Source: Odoribacter sp. (lineage in GTDB: Bacteria > Bacteroidota > Bacteroidia > Bacteroidales > Muribaculaceae). Taken from it: a stretch of DNA of 42,229 bases. Positions 23,862-32,595 of the stretch are shown here, one piece after another. Every line of letters starts with the position of its first letter. Positions within the stretch are counted from its first letter, which is position 1. The translations under genes and the position numbers were made by a program. The DNA lies in assembly GCA_023663145.1 (NCBI GenBank), contig JAMPHZ010000023.1, positions 1 through 42,229 on the forward strand, read 5' to 3'. The notes under the pieces were generated by a model. That model saw only the letters and a program-made list of their open reading frames with translations. It ran no database searches and was not told where the DNA came from.

Positions 23862-25617
23862 ATGAGAAGGTTTTGTCGGGTGTCAGCATTATGAAATCGA
23901 CGGAGCGGCCTGCCGGGGTCATCGGGAACACCTTGTCGGTTGGGTCGATGGCAACATCAAGCAAAAACGCTCCATCAGTGGCGAGCATCTGGCTGACTGC
24001 ATCGTCAAGAGATTCGCGGTCGTTGACACGAATAGCCGGAATTCCATATGCCGCAGCAATAGCTGTGAAATCGGGGTTTAGCAACGGGGTCTGAGAGAAT
24101 CGGCTATTGAAGAAAAGCTCTTGCCATTGGCGTACGTTACCCAGAAAATGATTGTTGAATACAATCATTTTAACGGGAATTTTATACTGCATTATGGTGC
24201 CGAGTTCCTGAATTGTCATCTGGAATCCACCATCCCCGCCGAAGTAGCAAACCGTGCGTTCAGGCGTTCCTACAGCTGCCCCGATGGCGGCAGGTAGCCC
24301 GAAACCCATGGTGCCAAGGCCTCCTGATGTGATCAGGCTGCGCGGCGCCGTGTAGCCGAAATACCGGGCCGTCATCATTTGGTTCTGACCCACGTCGGTC
24401 ACTGCAATAGTGCCTTCGGGAGCTTTGCGGGAGATCAGATCAGCTACCTCGCCCATTGTCATGGGTTCATGTCGTTGGCGGTGCAGTTCACGGCTCAGGA
24501 CTTCCGAGTTTTCAGCTTCGTCGCACCGGTCAAATAGTTTAAGCCATTCATCGTGTGAATTCTCGCGGACCAGCGGTAACAGATCTTGTAGCACGGCTGC
24601 TGCATCTCCATGTATAGATATGTCGGCGGCAACTGTTTTGTTGAATTCCGAAGAATCTATGTCGATGTGGATTATTTTGGCCTGACGGGCGTAGGTGTCT
24701 GTATTTCCTGTCACGCGGTCATCAAAGCGCATTCCCACGGCGATGATCACATCGGCACGGTTAGACGCGATGTTTACGCCTACCGAGCCATGCATTCCAG
24801 CCATCCCTTTGAAAAGCGGATGAGATGAAGGCATGGCCGATAGTCCCATGAGAGTGCATCCGACCGGGATGCCGGCTTTCTCCGCTAATTTCTGAAGCAG
24901 ATGCTCGGCTCCCGCCAATGTTACCCCTCCACCTGCAAGAATAAGAGGCCGGTGGGCGCTGTTCAGCGCTTTAGCTGCTTCCCTTATGGCTTCGGGGGCC
25001 GGTTTTGGACATGGATTGTAGCTGCGGATAAAATTTACGGGGTGGTGCACATAGTCTACCGTCCCTATTTGTGCATCCTTCGCTATGTCGAGGACTACAG
25101 GGCCTGGCCTGCCGGTCGATGCTATGTAAAAAGCTTTGGCTACTGCCTCGGGTAATTCCTCGGCACTGCGCACCTGATGTGACCACTTTGTAATAGGTTG
25201 GGTAATTGCCACAACATCAGTTTCCTGAAATGCATCACTTCCAAGATAACGAGCCCCGACCTGGCCGGTGATAAGAATGATGGGAGTTGAATCCATCATG
25301 GCATCGCTCAGGCCGGTGATACAGTTTGCCGCTCCTGGGCCGGATGTCACAATCACCACGCCTGTACGGCCCGTGGCCCGTGCAAAACCTTGCGCGGCAT
25401 GCATTGCGCCTTGTTCATGGCGCACGAGCAGATGGTTCAGTGGAGTAAAGTCGTATAGCGCGTTATAAACCGGAAGGATTGCCCCTCCCGGATACCCGAA
25501 CACAGTGTCGACACCTTCGTCGACGAGGGCATGGAGCAGTGCTTCCGCTCCTGTCATATGCACACCTTCACCGGATTTGGGAGATGCCGGTGCCGTTGCT
25601 TGCTGTTGCTGAGTCAT
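23854..25617 (-). CDS. ilvB: Acetolactate synthase large catalytic subunit
   Basis: This ThDP-dependent enzyme condenses two pyruvates, or pyruvate and 2-oxobutyrate, to acetolactate or acetohydroxybutyrate. The 587-residue protein shows the three TPP-family domains. The N-terminal ThDP-activating Glu is in LLVRHEQGAMHAAQGFARATGR, the central FAD/transhydrogenase-like domain includes RPLILAGGGVTLAGA, and the C-terminal PP domain has the ThDP motif GDGGFQMTIQELGTIMQYKIPVKMIVFNNHF. The start is an ATG; a roughly 19-residue Q/A/P/S-rich tail precedes the first TPP-domain residues (GAEALLHALVDEGVDTVFGYPGGAI). It follows ilvD after 32 bases and overlaps ilvN by eight bases. Confidence 0.96.
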   Translation of the reverse strand: MTQQQQATAPASPKSGEGVHMTGAEALLHALVDEGVDTVFGYPGGAILPVYNALYDFTPLNHLLVRHEQGAMHAAQGFARATGRTGVVIVTSGPGAANCITGLSDAMMDSTPIILITGQVGARYLGSDAFQETDVVAITQPITKWSHQVRSAEELPEAVAKAFYIASTGRPGPVVLDIAKDAQIGTVDYVHHPVNFIRSYNPCPKPAPEAIREAAKALNSAHRPLILAGGGVTLAGAEHLLQKLAEKAGIPVGCTLMGLSAMPSSHPLFKGMAGMHGSVGVNIASNRADVIIAVGMRFDDRVTGNTDTYARQAKIIHIDIDSSEFNKTVAADISIHGDAAAVLQDLLPLVRENSHDEWLKLFDRCDEAENSEVLSRELHRQRHEPMTMGEVADLISRKAPEGTIAVTDVGQNQMMTARYFGYTAPRSLITSGGLGTMGFGLPAAIGAAVGTPERTVCYFGGDGGFQMTIQELGTIMQYKIPVKMIVFNNHFLGNVRQWQELFFNSRFSQTPLLNPDFTAIAAAYGIPAIRVNDRESLDDAVSQMLATDGAFLLDVAIDPTDKVFPMTPAGRSVDFIMLTPDKTFSYE

Positions 25618-25649
25618 AGGTTTAAGTGCTTCTTATGATTTTTAAAGCT

Positions 25650-27476
25650 CTAAATATTTCGTGACGCACCCTTATCGGCAGAAGATATTATGGCAGCATA
25701 GGCTCGCAGAGCTGCGCTGACACGGCGGTCGCGCCCCCTGGGAGTGAATGCGTCAGCGCCACGGGCTATTTCCTCAGCCCGGCGGTGTTCCAGTTCATCG
25801 GGTGAAACTTCAAGGGTTATGCTGCGTGAAGCAATGTCAATTGTGATGTTGTCTCCGTCACGTACAAGAGCAATTGTCCCACCGGCGGCAGCTTCAGGAG
25901 ATATATGCCCTATGGAAAGACCTGATGTGCCGCCGGAGAAACGCCCGTCAGTAATCAGGGCGCAGGCCTTGCCAAGATGACGCGATTTCAGGTATGACGT
26001 CGGATACAGCATTTCCTGCATTCCCGGACCTCCTTTCGGGCCCTCGTATGTGATGACTACTACGTCGCCGGCTTTTACCTCTCCGTCAAGGATTCCTTTT
26101 ACAGCTGCATCCTGCGAGTTATAGACACGGGCTTTTCCCGTAAAGTGCAGTATTGAAGGATCAACACCGGCTGTTTTCACCACGCAACCGTCGGTGGCGA
26201 GGTTGCCGCGGAGCACTGCCAGTCCGCCGTCGGCGCTATAGGCATGATAGACATCGCGTATACATCCGTTGGCACGGTCGGTATCAAGTGCAGGATAGTA
26301 AGCCATTGATTGGCCGAGTTGGGTGGTGCGTTTGAGCCCCGGAGCCGATTTCCATAGCTCACCAACCATATCGGTAAAACCTTTGTGCCCGGGAGCGTAA
26401 AGATTTATAGCCTCGCCGAGAGTAAGTCCGTCGGCGCGGTGTGCACGTGTGTCAACGAGCCCGGCATCGGCGAGTTCGCCCATTATTGACAGAATACCTC
26501 CGGCCCGGTTCACATCTTCAATGTGAAAATGAGAGTTGGGCGCTACTTTGCACAGTACCGGTGTCCGGCGCGACAGTCTGTCAATGTCATCAAGTGAAAA
26601 ATCTGCCTGTGCCTCGCGGGCTATGGCTAACAGATGCAGCACCGTATTGCTTGATCCACCCATGGCGATGTCAAGAGTCATGGCATTCAGGAACGCCGCG
26701 CGGGATGCGATATTGCGCGGAAGCACGCTGTCATCGTCGTGAAAATAATAATTTTCGGCATTCTTTACAATCAGACGTGCGGCTTGCTTGAAAAGTTGCC
26801 GTCGGTTGATATGCGTTGCCGGCACAGTGCCGTTACCGGGAAGTGACAGCCCGAGGGCTTCGGTAAGGGAATTCATTGAGTTGGCAGTGAACATCCCGGC
26901 GCAGCATCCGCAGGTAGGGCATCCGAACCGTTCCATCCGGTCAATGCGGTCATCCGCCACAGATGTGTCAGCGCTTTCGACCATTATGTCGACCAGGTCA
27001 ACAGCTTTGCCGTCGACATTCCCTGCTTCCATAGGGCCACCTGATACAAAAATTGTTGGAATGTTCAATCTCATGGCAGCCATCAGCATGCCGGGTGTTA
27101 CCTTGTCGCAGTTTGATATGCACACAAGCGCATCGGCGCAATGAGCTCTAACCATGTATTCCACCGAGTCGGCGATTATCTCACGCGAAGGCAGGGAGTA
27201 CAACATTCCTTCGTGTCCCATTGCTATACCGTCATCAATCGCGATTGTATTGAATTCGGCAGCGAAACATCCCAGTTTTTTAATCTCGGCAACTACTTCC
27301 TGTCCTATCTCATGCAGGTGCACATGTCCCGGGACAAACTGAGTGAAGGAGTTGGCTACTGCGATGACTGGGCTCCCCATATGGTCGTCAGTCATGCCAT
27401 TGGCACGCCACAAGGCGCGGGCACCTGCCATGCGGCGCCCCGTCAATGATTTATGGCTATTTAATTCTTTGGACAT
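25650..27476 (-). CDS. ilvD: Dihydroxy-acid dehydratase
   Basis: It dehydrates 2,3-dihydroxy-isovalerate and the isoleucine analogue to 2-oxo acids, using an iron-sulfur cluster. The 608-residue length is typical. Fe-S and active-site Cys motifs are visible as [12 protein letters not shown] and [19 protein letters not shown], with the sugar-acid-type motif [14 protein letters not shown] and the active-site stretch [20 protein letters not shown] near the C-terminus. I chose the ATG at 27476 ([16 protein letters not shown]); a longer frame would add MQPNRYDLS inside the short leader. As first gene it carries the operon promoter; the leader is only about 20 bases, which leaves no room for a leucine-type peptide attenuator. 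Confidence 0.96.
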   Translation of the reverse strand: MSKELNSHKSLTGRRMAGARALWRANGMTDDHMGSPVIAVANSFTQFVPGHVHLHEIGQEVVAEIKKLGCFAAEFNTIAIDDGIAMGHEGMLYSLPSREIIADSVEYMVRAHCADALVCISNCDKVTPGMLMAAMRLNIPTIFVSGGPMEAGNVDGKAVDLVDIMVESADTSVADDRIDRMERFGCPTCGCCAGMFTANSMNSLTEALGLSLPGNGTVPATHINRRQLFKQAARLIVKNAENYYFHDDDSVLPRNIASRAAFLNAMTLDIAMGGSSNTVLHLLAIAREAQADFSLDDIDRLSRRTPVLCKVAPNSHFHIEDVNRAGGILSIMGELADAGLVDTRAHRADGLTLGEAINLYAPGHKGFTDMVGELWKSAPGLKRTTQLGQSMAYYPALDTDRANGCIRDVYHAYSADGGLAVLRGNLATDGCVVKTAGVDPSILHFTGKARVYNSQDAAVKGILDGEVKAGDVVVITYEGPKGGPGMQEMLYPTSYLKSRHLGKACALITDGRFSGGTSGLSIGHISPEAAAGGTIALVRDGDNITIDIASRSITLEVSPDELEHRRAEEIARGADAFTPRGRDRRVSAALRAYAAIISSADKGASRNI

Positions 27477-27500
27477 AGACAAATCATACCTATTAGGCTG

Positions 27501-27532
27501 CAAAAATACTAATCAGTAAGTGTATGTCCAAA
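27501..27532 (-). promoter_or_regulatory. Consensus promoter of the ilv operon
   Basis: On the minus strand TTTG (27532-27529), a 20-base spacer and TATTTTTG (27508-27501) match the Bacteroidota consensus. Transcription should begin near 27495, about 20 bases before the ilvD start. I see no operator or attenuator with confidence. Confidence 0.8.
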
Positions 27533-27643
27533 TATTTGCACAAAAAAATTACTTTTGTGTCATTTCTGTTGACATTTTTCTTGACGCGTGGACTCAAGAT
27601 GCAGGCTTTGCTGAAAGTGATTTTTATAAAAAAATATGAATTC

Positions 27644-27676
27644 TTTGTGTGGAAATAAAAAAAGTTTGTAACTTTG
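27644..27676 (+). promoter_or_regulatory. Consensus promoter of the tRNA-Pro/tRNA-Leu unit
   Basis: TTTG (27644-27647), a 21-base spacer and TAACTTTG (27669-27676) give a full consensus about 10 bases before the mature 5' end of tRNA-Pro. A near-identical arrangement precedes the second tRNA-Pro gene at 41919. Confidence 0.8.
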
Positions 27677-27686
27677 CAGTGCAAAA

Positions 27687-27760
27687 CGGGGCGTAGCGCA
27701 GTCCGGTAGCGCACCTGGTTTGGGACCAGGTGGTCGCAGGTTCGAATCCTGTCACCCCGA
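27687..27760 (+). tRNA. tRNA-Pro(TGG)
   Basis: The 74-base gene folds as a cloverleaf. The anticodon stem CCTGG/CCAGG holds loop TTTGGGA, so the anticodon is TGG (Pro). The T arm is GCAGG TTCGAAT CCTGT. The acceptor is CGGGGCG with CACCCCG and discriminator A, with one C6/A67 mismatch. CCA is not encoded. It has its own consensus promoter and is followed 19 bases later by tRNA-Leu. Confidence 0.95.
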
Positions 27761-27779
27761 CTTTGATACCATATCATCG

Positions 27780-27863
27780 GCCCGAATGGTGGAATGGTAG
27801 ACACGAGGGACTTAAAATCCCTTGGCTATTGCGGCTGTGCGGGTTCGAGTCCCGCTTCGGGCA
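27780..27863 (+). tRNA. tRNA-Leu(TAA)
   Basis: This 84-base gene has a perfect 7-bp acceptor (GCCCGAA/TTCGGGC) and discriminator A. The anticodon stem AGGGA/TCCCT flanks loop CTTAAAA, giving anticodon TAA (Leu). The T arm is GCGGG TTCGAGT CCCGC, and a long variable arm (TGGCTATTGCGGCTGT region) identifies a class II tRNA. CCA is not encoded. It is co-transcribed with the adjacent tRNA-Pro. Confidence 0.95.
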
Positions 27864-27905
27864 CAGGAATCCCTCCCGATCCGGCCGGTTCAGGAGGGAT
27901 TCCTG
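27864..27905 (+). terminator. Hairpin immediately after tRNA-Leu
   Basis: A perfect 13-bp inverted repeat (CAGGAATCCCTCC at 27864-27876 and its complement at 27893-27905) directly follows the tRNA. No U-tract follows, so it may act as a processing or stabilising hairpin, with the next hairpin as the real terminator. Confidence 0.55.
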
Positions 27906-27940
27906 CATGCAAAGCCGATCATCGGCTGTAAAAACGTATA

Positions 27941-27983
27941 AAAATACCCGCAGTATGCCTTAAGTGGCGACTGCGGGTATTTT
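27941..27983. terminator. Bidirectional intrinsic terminator
   Basis: A perfect 14-bp stem (AAAATACCCGCAGT at 27941-27954 with its complement at 27970-27983) is flanked by A/T-tracts on both sides. On the plus strand it closes the tRNA unit; on the minus strand it lies 19 bases after the stop of the Spy-like gene. Confidence 0.85.
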
Positions 27984-28001
27984 CGTTTTTATTGGATAGC
28001 T

Positions 28002-28544
28002 TTATTTACGGTTGGCGCGTTGCTGCGAGCGCATCTGCGATGAGTTCACGGCATGATGGCGATGGTTGTCGGTGCGGCGTTCCTGCACATTCGCGCATTT
28101 TCGCGGGCCTCCATTTGCCTGACTGTTTCCGTGCCCCGGTTGTTGCAGAACGATGTTTTCAAGGAAAACCACGTATTGGTCGGGTGATAGAACTCCTTTT
28201 ACCTGATCAAGGTAACCGCGGCGAGCATCTGTACGTGCCTGTCGGCGTTGTGCTCGTGCTACAGAGTCCTGTTGCTGCCGTTGCGGGCGTGCCTGACGGC
28301 GCTGTGCCTCTATAGCATCAAGAGCAGTGCGTTGCTCAGCTGATAGTTCAATTCCTGCATATGGGTCGGGGCGGTTGCCTTTGGGTTTTGCCTGGCGGTT
28401 ACCTTGACGTTCACCGTGGCATTGGCCGCCGCGGCAGGAAACTTCGGTCCCGGTAGTTTCGTTGCTATTTGGATTTTGTGCAAAAGCCGGCATTGCTAAG
28501 AGTGCGCTGAGTGCAATTGCTACGGTCATAATGGTCTTTTTCAT
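28002..28544 (-). CDS. Spy/CpxP-like periplasmic protein
   Basis: The 180-residue protein has a Sec signal (MKKTIMTVAIALSALLAMPAFAQ). The helical middle holds two motifs of the Spy/CpxP LTxxQ type: ELSAEQRTALDAI and, about 60 residues later, VLSPDQYVVFLENI. A Q/R-rich helix lies between (QRRQARPQRQQQDSVARAQRRQA). Spy is a periplasmic chaperone and CpxP an adaptor; the Bacteroidota versions are poorly characterised. A Cys-Gly segment (SCRGGQCHGERQG) and the basic C-terminus (HRHHAVNSSQMRSQQRANRK) are unusual for Spy. I see no clear consensus promoter upstream. Function is inferred from fold-type motifs only. Confidence 0.65.
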   Translation of the reverse strand: MKKTIMTVAIALSALLAMPAFAQNPNSNETTGTEVSCRGGQCHGERQGNRQAKPKGNRPDPYAGIELSAEQRTALDAIEAQRRQARPQRQQQDSVARAQRRQARTDARRGYLDQVKGVLSPDQYVVFLENIVLQQPGHGNSQANGGPRKCANVQERRTDNHRHHAVNSSQMRSQQRANRK

Positions 28545-28797
28545 GATCTTGTTTCTTTTGGATGTTTTTTATAAATCTTTTTTAGGTTCAGCCTTTAGCT
28601 TTAAGTGAATCTGTGTATATGACAAAAAAGATAGGCGTCGGGTTTAAATAGAGGGTGTGTTATTTAATTTTCATTAACGAGGTGTATTGTAAAGTATTAA
28701 GTTTGGTAAACTGGCGTTTAAAAGTATAAACTGAAAACATGAGGGCCGTACGGGTTGTTCTAAATAATAAAATAAGCAGCACATATAATATTAATAT

Positions 28798-29154
28798 ATG
28801 ACACAGATAAGAATAAAAAGAGTGTATGCGGCTCCCGAAGCGGTGATCGGCGACGGGTATCGTGTGTTCGTTGACCGGCTATGGCCACGCGGTGAAAGCC
28901 ATGCCACATTTCATTATGATATGTGGGCTAAGGATATAGCTCCGGGCGATGAGTTGCGCGAGTGGTATCATGCTGATCCCCTCAACCGTTGGGAAGGTTT
29001 CGAAATCCGTTATATGCATGAACTTGAGGCGTCACCTGGTGCCCGGCGATTCAAGGATATTATGGCGGGCCATGATGTGGTGACTCTTCTTTATGGTTCG
29101 CGTGACACGCTGCACAACAATGCTGTGGTGCTTAAGAAATTCTTGGAAAAATAA
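28798..29154 (+). CDS. DUF488 family protein
   Basis: The 118-residue protein is a compact DUF488 domain, with IKRVYAAPEAVIGDGYRVFVDRLWPRG near the start, the helix LREWYHADPLNRWEGFEIRYMHELE, and the C-terminal DVVTLLYGSRDTLHNNAVVLKKFLE. YeaO-like DUF488 proteins are widespread and their role is not established; no catalytic residues are identifiable. The stop lies two bases before the NADH dehydrogenase start. AT-rich upstream DNA (28545-28797) is the divergent promoter region shared with the Spy-like gene; I could not find a good TAnnTTTG element in it. Confidence 0.85.
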   Translation: MTQIRIKRVYAAPEAVIGDGYRVFVDRLWPRGESHATFHYDMWAKDIAPGDELREWYHADPLNRWEGFEIRYMHELEASPGARRFKDIMAGHDVVTLLYGSRDTLHNNAVVLKKFLEK

Positions 29155-29156
29155 TC

Positions 29157-30476
29157 ATGAGAGAAGGCAAAAAAGAAAAGATAGTGGTGATAGGCGGTGG
29201 TTTTGGTGGCCTGCAATTTGCCAAAACCATAGATAAGACGCGTTATGATGTGTTGATAATTGACCGTAATAACTTTCATAGTTTCGCGCCACTGTTTTAT
29301 CAGGTTGCATCATCGGCGCTTGAACCTGCCGGAATCACTTTTCCTCTGAGGCGTGAGATGCGTCGCCGCAGTGTAAAGGGATGCAAGTTTTCGATGGGAG
29401 ATGCGTCGGCGATAGATGTCAGCCGTAAGGTTGTGATCACAGACTATGGTGAGGAATCTTATGACAAGCTTGTTATAGCTGCCGGGGCCACAAATAATTT
29501 CTTCGGTATGCAGGATATGCCGGACCGTGTTTATACACTCAAGAGTGCCGATCAGGCGATAAGATGCCGGAATGCTATCTTAGGAGCGCTTGAGCGCGCT
29601 TCTCATTGTCAGGACTCAGCCCTGCGGTCGGCGTTGCTTACTTTTGTTGTGGTGGGCGGCGGCCCTACCGGAGTGGAGATAGCAGGCGCCCTTGGCGAGA
29701 TGAAACGTTATGTGATAAAACGTGAATATCCTTCAATTAACCCTGATGAAGTAAGGGTGGTGATATATGAGGGTAGTGACCGCCTGTTGCGCACCATGAG
29801 CGAGGCCTCGTCGGCTGATGCAGTCAAGGGACTGTCGCATCTGTGTGTCGAGGTTGAAACCAACCGTACTATGAAAGACTATGATGGCAACTGCATGACA
29901 TTTACCGACGGCAGCAGCATCAACGCAGCGGTTGTGATATGGACTGCCGGTATCACAGGTGAACCTATCATGCTAAAAGGTACGGAAGTAAAGGCCGGCC
30001 CGGGCGGCCGGTTCTCTGTGGATGCCTTCAATCAAGTGGAGGGTTTGACGGACGTATATGCTATAGGTGACATATGCTGTCATGTTGATGACCGTTTCCC
30101 ACGCGGATGCCCGCAATTGGCTCAGCCTGCTATTCAGCAGGGGCGCCGGTTGGCGCTCAATCTTAACTGCGATACCGGTTGGCGACCGTTCTGTTACCGG
30201 GACAAGGGATCTATGGCTACCATAGGTCGTAACCGCGCTGTGGTTGACATGGGCAAGTTACATTTCAGCGGGTGGATAGCCTGGATGGCCTGGATGGCCG
30301 TGCATCTGGTGACATTACTCGGGATGCGCAACAAGGCTGTAGTACTGCTCAACTGGATATGGAGCTATTGGGGGTTCTCGACATCATTGCGCATGATTCT
30401 TAGACCGTCGGATCTTCCTGTGATGTCGGTACTTGATAAATGTAAAAAATTTTACAATCATGAGCGAAAAGAATGA
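29157..30476 (+). CDS. ndh: Type II NADH dehydrogenase (NDH-2)
   Basis: It oxidises NADH and reduces quinone without pumping ions, on the inner face of the cytoplasmic membrane. The 439-residue length fits. The FAD Rossmann motif is VVIGGGFGGLQFAKTID near the start, and a second GxGxxG in VVVGGGPTGVEIAGALGEM binds NADH. The quinone/FAD segment YAIGDICCHVDD and AQPAIQQGRRLALNLN are typical of NDH-2, and the C-terminus carries amphipathic membrane-attaching helices (GWIAWMAWMAVHLVTLLGMRNK, LNWIWSYWGF). A general FAD oxidoreductase is less likely given this tail. It overlaps the Eis-like acetyltransferase start by 17 bases. Confidence 0.9.
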   Translation: MREGKKEKIVVIGGGFGGLQFAKTIDKTRYDVLIIDRNNFHSFAPLFYQVASSALEPAGITFPLRREMRRRSVKGCKFSMGDASAIDVSRKVVITDYGEESYDKLVIAAGATNNFFGMQDMPDRVYTLKSADQAIRCRNAILGALERASHCQDSALRSALLTFVVVGGGPTGVEIAGALGEMKRYVIKREYPSINPDEVRVVIYEGSDRLLRTMSEASSADAVKGLSHLCVEVETNRTMKDYDGNCMTFTDGSSINAAVVIWTAGITGEPIMLKGTEVKAGPGGRFSVDAFNQVEGLTDVYAIGDICCHVDDRFPRGCPQLAQPAIQQGRRLALNLNCDTGWRPFCYRDKGSMATIGRNRAVVDMGKLHFSGWIAWMAWMAVHLVTLLGMRNKAVVLLNWIWSYWGFSTSLRMILRPSDLPVMSVLDKCKKFYNHERKE

Positions 30477-31497
30477 TTTTGTAAAGATTTTCAGGGAATC
30501 GTTCAGGACTTCGCGTCAGTGGACTGACTGGTTCATGGGCGAGGTTTACCGCGACGAGGATGTAGTGGCGCTGCGTGCTGATGATAAAATTGTGAGTGTG
30601 CTGTTGCTGTCGCCGGTTACTATGTCATTTCATGGACAGGAGCTACAGGCCTCATATATAAGTTGTGCCGCCACAGCAGCCGCTGAGCGTGGCAAAGGGT
30701 ATATGAGCAGGTTGATAACTGCTGCACTTGCTGATGCTGAAAGGCGTGGTGATGCTTTTGTTATGCTCATCCCGGAGAACCGGCGGCTGTATTTTTTCTA
30801 TGCCAGATTCGGTTTTGCCACATCATTCTTGATAGATGAGCAGCGATATACCTCGCTGCATACTTTCGAGATGCCGGACAATTACATGCCGGTAGAGCCT
30901 ACGTATACCATTTTCTCAGAACTTGAGAGACTGCAGACGAGCGGAGTGCGTCATACACGGCGCGATTATGAGAATGCAGTGCATGATATCGAACTTGACA
31001 AGGGTCATGTCGTGGCGGTGAGTGACCCGGGAGGAGACTCGTGTGCGATGGCTTTTGTAAATGTAGATGAGAATATAACGGTGAAGGCGATTTTGTCAAC
31101 TGATGCTGTTGCGGCTGAAGCCGCCATGTCAGTCGTGAGATCGGAGGCCGGAGAGAAGCCGGTTGTGATAATGGCTCCACCTGGTGAACGTAATACCGGT
31201 CTTCATGCGCGTGGCATGGCACGCATTGTAGATGTTGAGAAAGTGTTGGGCACGGTGGCGCGGGCTTTCCCTAAGATAAAGATAACCATAAAGGTACATG
31301 ACCGGATAATCTCTCGTAATAACTCTACATTCGATATAAGTGATGGCCTGTGTCGCAGGGACTCTGCAGCTATACGCAGGCCTGACGTTGATGTAGATGT
31401 GGAGGTGCTGTGCGGCATACTCTCGAGTTCAGACAGGATTGCTTCTCTGTTCGGGTTACCGGGGGCGCGCCCTGTTATGAATCTTATGCTTGATTAA
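30460..31497 (+). CDS. Eis-like GNAT acetyltransferase with C-terminal SCP2-like domain
   Basis: The 345-residue protein looks like the Eis family: two N-terminal GNAT folds and a C-terminal sterol-carrier-like domain. The acetyl-CoA motif is AAERGKGYMSRLITAAL, then RLYFFYARFGFAT. The C-terminal part, from about residue 250, contains KITIKVHDRIISRNNSTFDI and a short, hydrophobic end (PGARPVMNLMLD). Eis proteins acetylate amines such as aminoglycosides or host kinases; substrates here are unknown and no resistance claim follows. I chose the ATG at 30460, which starts MSEKNDF and lies inside the end of ndh. Confidence 0.8.
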   Translation: MSEKNDFVKIFRESFRTSRQWTDWFMGEVYRDEDVVALRADDKIVSVLLLSPVTMSFHGQELQASYISCAATAAAERGKGYMSRLITAALADAERRGDAFVMLIPENRRLYFFYARFGFATSFLIDEQRYTSLHTFEMPDNYMPVEPTYTIFSELERLQTSGVRHTRRDYENAVHDIELDKGHVVAVSDPGGDSCAMAFVNVDENITVKAILSTDAVAAEAAMSVVRSEAGEKPVVIMAPPGERNTGLHARGMARIVDVEKVLGTVARAFPKIKITIKVHDRIISRNNSTFDISDGLCRRDSAAIRRPDVDVDVEVLCGILSSSDRIASLFGLPGARPVMNLMLD

Positions 31498-31510
31498 CGT
31501 ATTACAGGAG

Positions 31511-32584
31511 TTACATTCTGGCCCTGTTATAAAGGATTACAGCTATGACAGCGTATATGATATTCGGGATCCACATCGCTATCAATGGTGATGTGAGTCC
31601 TGAGTAGGCGAAACTTTGGGTTATGGCCATGAAAAGTATATAACTGAAACTGAGCACAAGCCCTATGCCGATGTTGACACCTAAGCCGCCTTTTACCTTG
31701 CGCGATGACAATGCCATGCCTATTACCGTGAGAATAAACGCTGCCGCGCACATGGCATAGCGGCGGTGATATTCCACTTCGAAACTCTGTATGTTGGCGA
31801 CTCCGCGGTTGCGCTGCCTGTCGATGTAGCGGGCGAGAGCCGGCGTGGTCATCTTCTCGTGATCATTTTTTGCTATCAGGAAGTCGCGCGGTTCGAAAGG
31901 AATGGTGGTATCAAGCGATGTCCCACGGCGTATGTATTCCCGGTCATCGCGGAAATCACGTATCACATAGTCATAGATTTTCCAACTGTATAGTGTGTCC
32001 CATCCTATTGAGCGGGCCGTTAGACGTGACTTTATGTGCTTGTCTTCGTCGAACTTGTCAAGTTGGAATCTGCTGCCGGTTTTTGTAATATTGTCATAGC
32101 GGCTCATGTAGGCTATTTCACCCGGTGCCACTTTGAGCATTATGTTGGCTCCATAGTCCACGCGCTTGTTTTTTACGTAAGTATTGGTGTAATCTATACG
32201 CTTTACATTGGCGGGTGGAATGATGTATGCCCCGAGGACCCATGTCGCGGCAGCGATTACAAGCGCGGAAAATAGATATGGCCGCAGCAGCCTGTTGTAA
32301 CTCATGCCGGTGGAGAGCATGGCTATTATCTCATTGTTGCCAGCGAGTTTCGACGTGAAAAAAATTACGGCAATGAACGTGAATAGCGGCGAGAACTGAT
32401 TGGCGAAGTAGGGCAGGAAGTTGACAAAATAGTCGACAATGGTGGCTTTCAATGGCGCTTTGGCAAATGAGTCAAACTTTTCGTTGACGTCGAACATCAC
32501 CACGATCGCCAATAGCAGGGCGATCGCAAAGATATAAGTTCCCAGAAACTTCTTTATGATGTATCTGTCAATAATCCTGAACAC
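31511..32584 (-). CDS. LptF/LptG family lipopolysaccharide export permease
   Basis: It is a six-helix inner-membrane subunit of the LptB2FG ABC transporter, which extracts LPS for transport to the outer membrane. The 357-residue protein starts RIIDRYIIKKFLGTYIFAIALLLAIVVMFDV, the hallmark YjgP/YjgQ N-terminus. Membrane segments are visible at about residues 11-33, 54-75, 97-117, and in the last third (CAAAFILTVIGMALS, LVLSFSYILFMAITQSF, IAMWIPNIIYAVIAVILY). The large periplasmic domain lies between. The sequence alone does not say whether this is LptF or LptG; the second subunit and LptB are outside the window. It follows tgt by 11 bases. Confidence 0.9.
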   Translation of the reverse strand: MFRIIDRYIIKKFLGTYIFAIALLLAIVVMFDVNEKFDSFAKAPLKATIVDYFVNFLPYFANQFSPLFTFIAVIFFTSKLAGNNEIIAMLSTGMSYNRLLRPYLFSALVIAAATWVLGAYIIPPANVKRIDYTNTYVKNKRVDYGANIMLKVAPGEIAYMSRYDNITKTGSRFQLDKFDEDKHIKSRLTARSIGWDTLYSWKIYDYVIRDFRDDREYIRRGTSLDTTIPFEPRDFLIAKNDHEKMTTPALARYIDRQRNRGVANIQSFEVEYHRRYAMCAAAFILTVIGMALSSRKVKGGLGVNIGIGLVLSFSYILFMAITQSFAYSGLTSPLIAMWIPNIIYAVIAVILYNRARM

Positions 32585-32595
32585 AGCTCAAATAA

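Noticed and set aside
27477..27500. Leader-peptide attenuator for the ilv operon
   Set aside because: The predicted leader is only about 20 bases, with no Leu/Val/Ile-rich peptide or terminator hairpin.
27493..27804. A 103-residue minus-strand frame across the ilvD promoter and tRNA-Pro
   Set aside because: It runs antisense through a tRNA and promoters and has no coding-like sequence.
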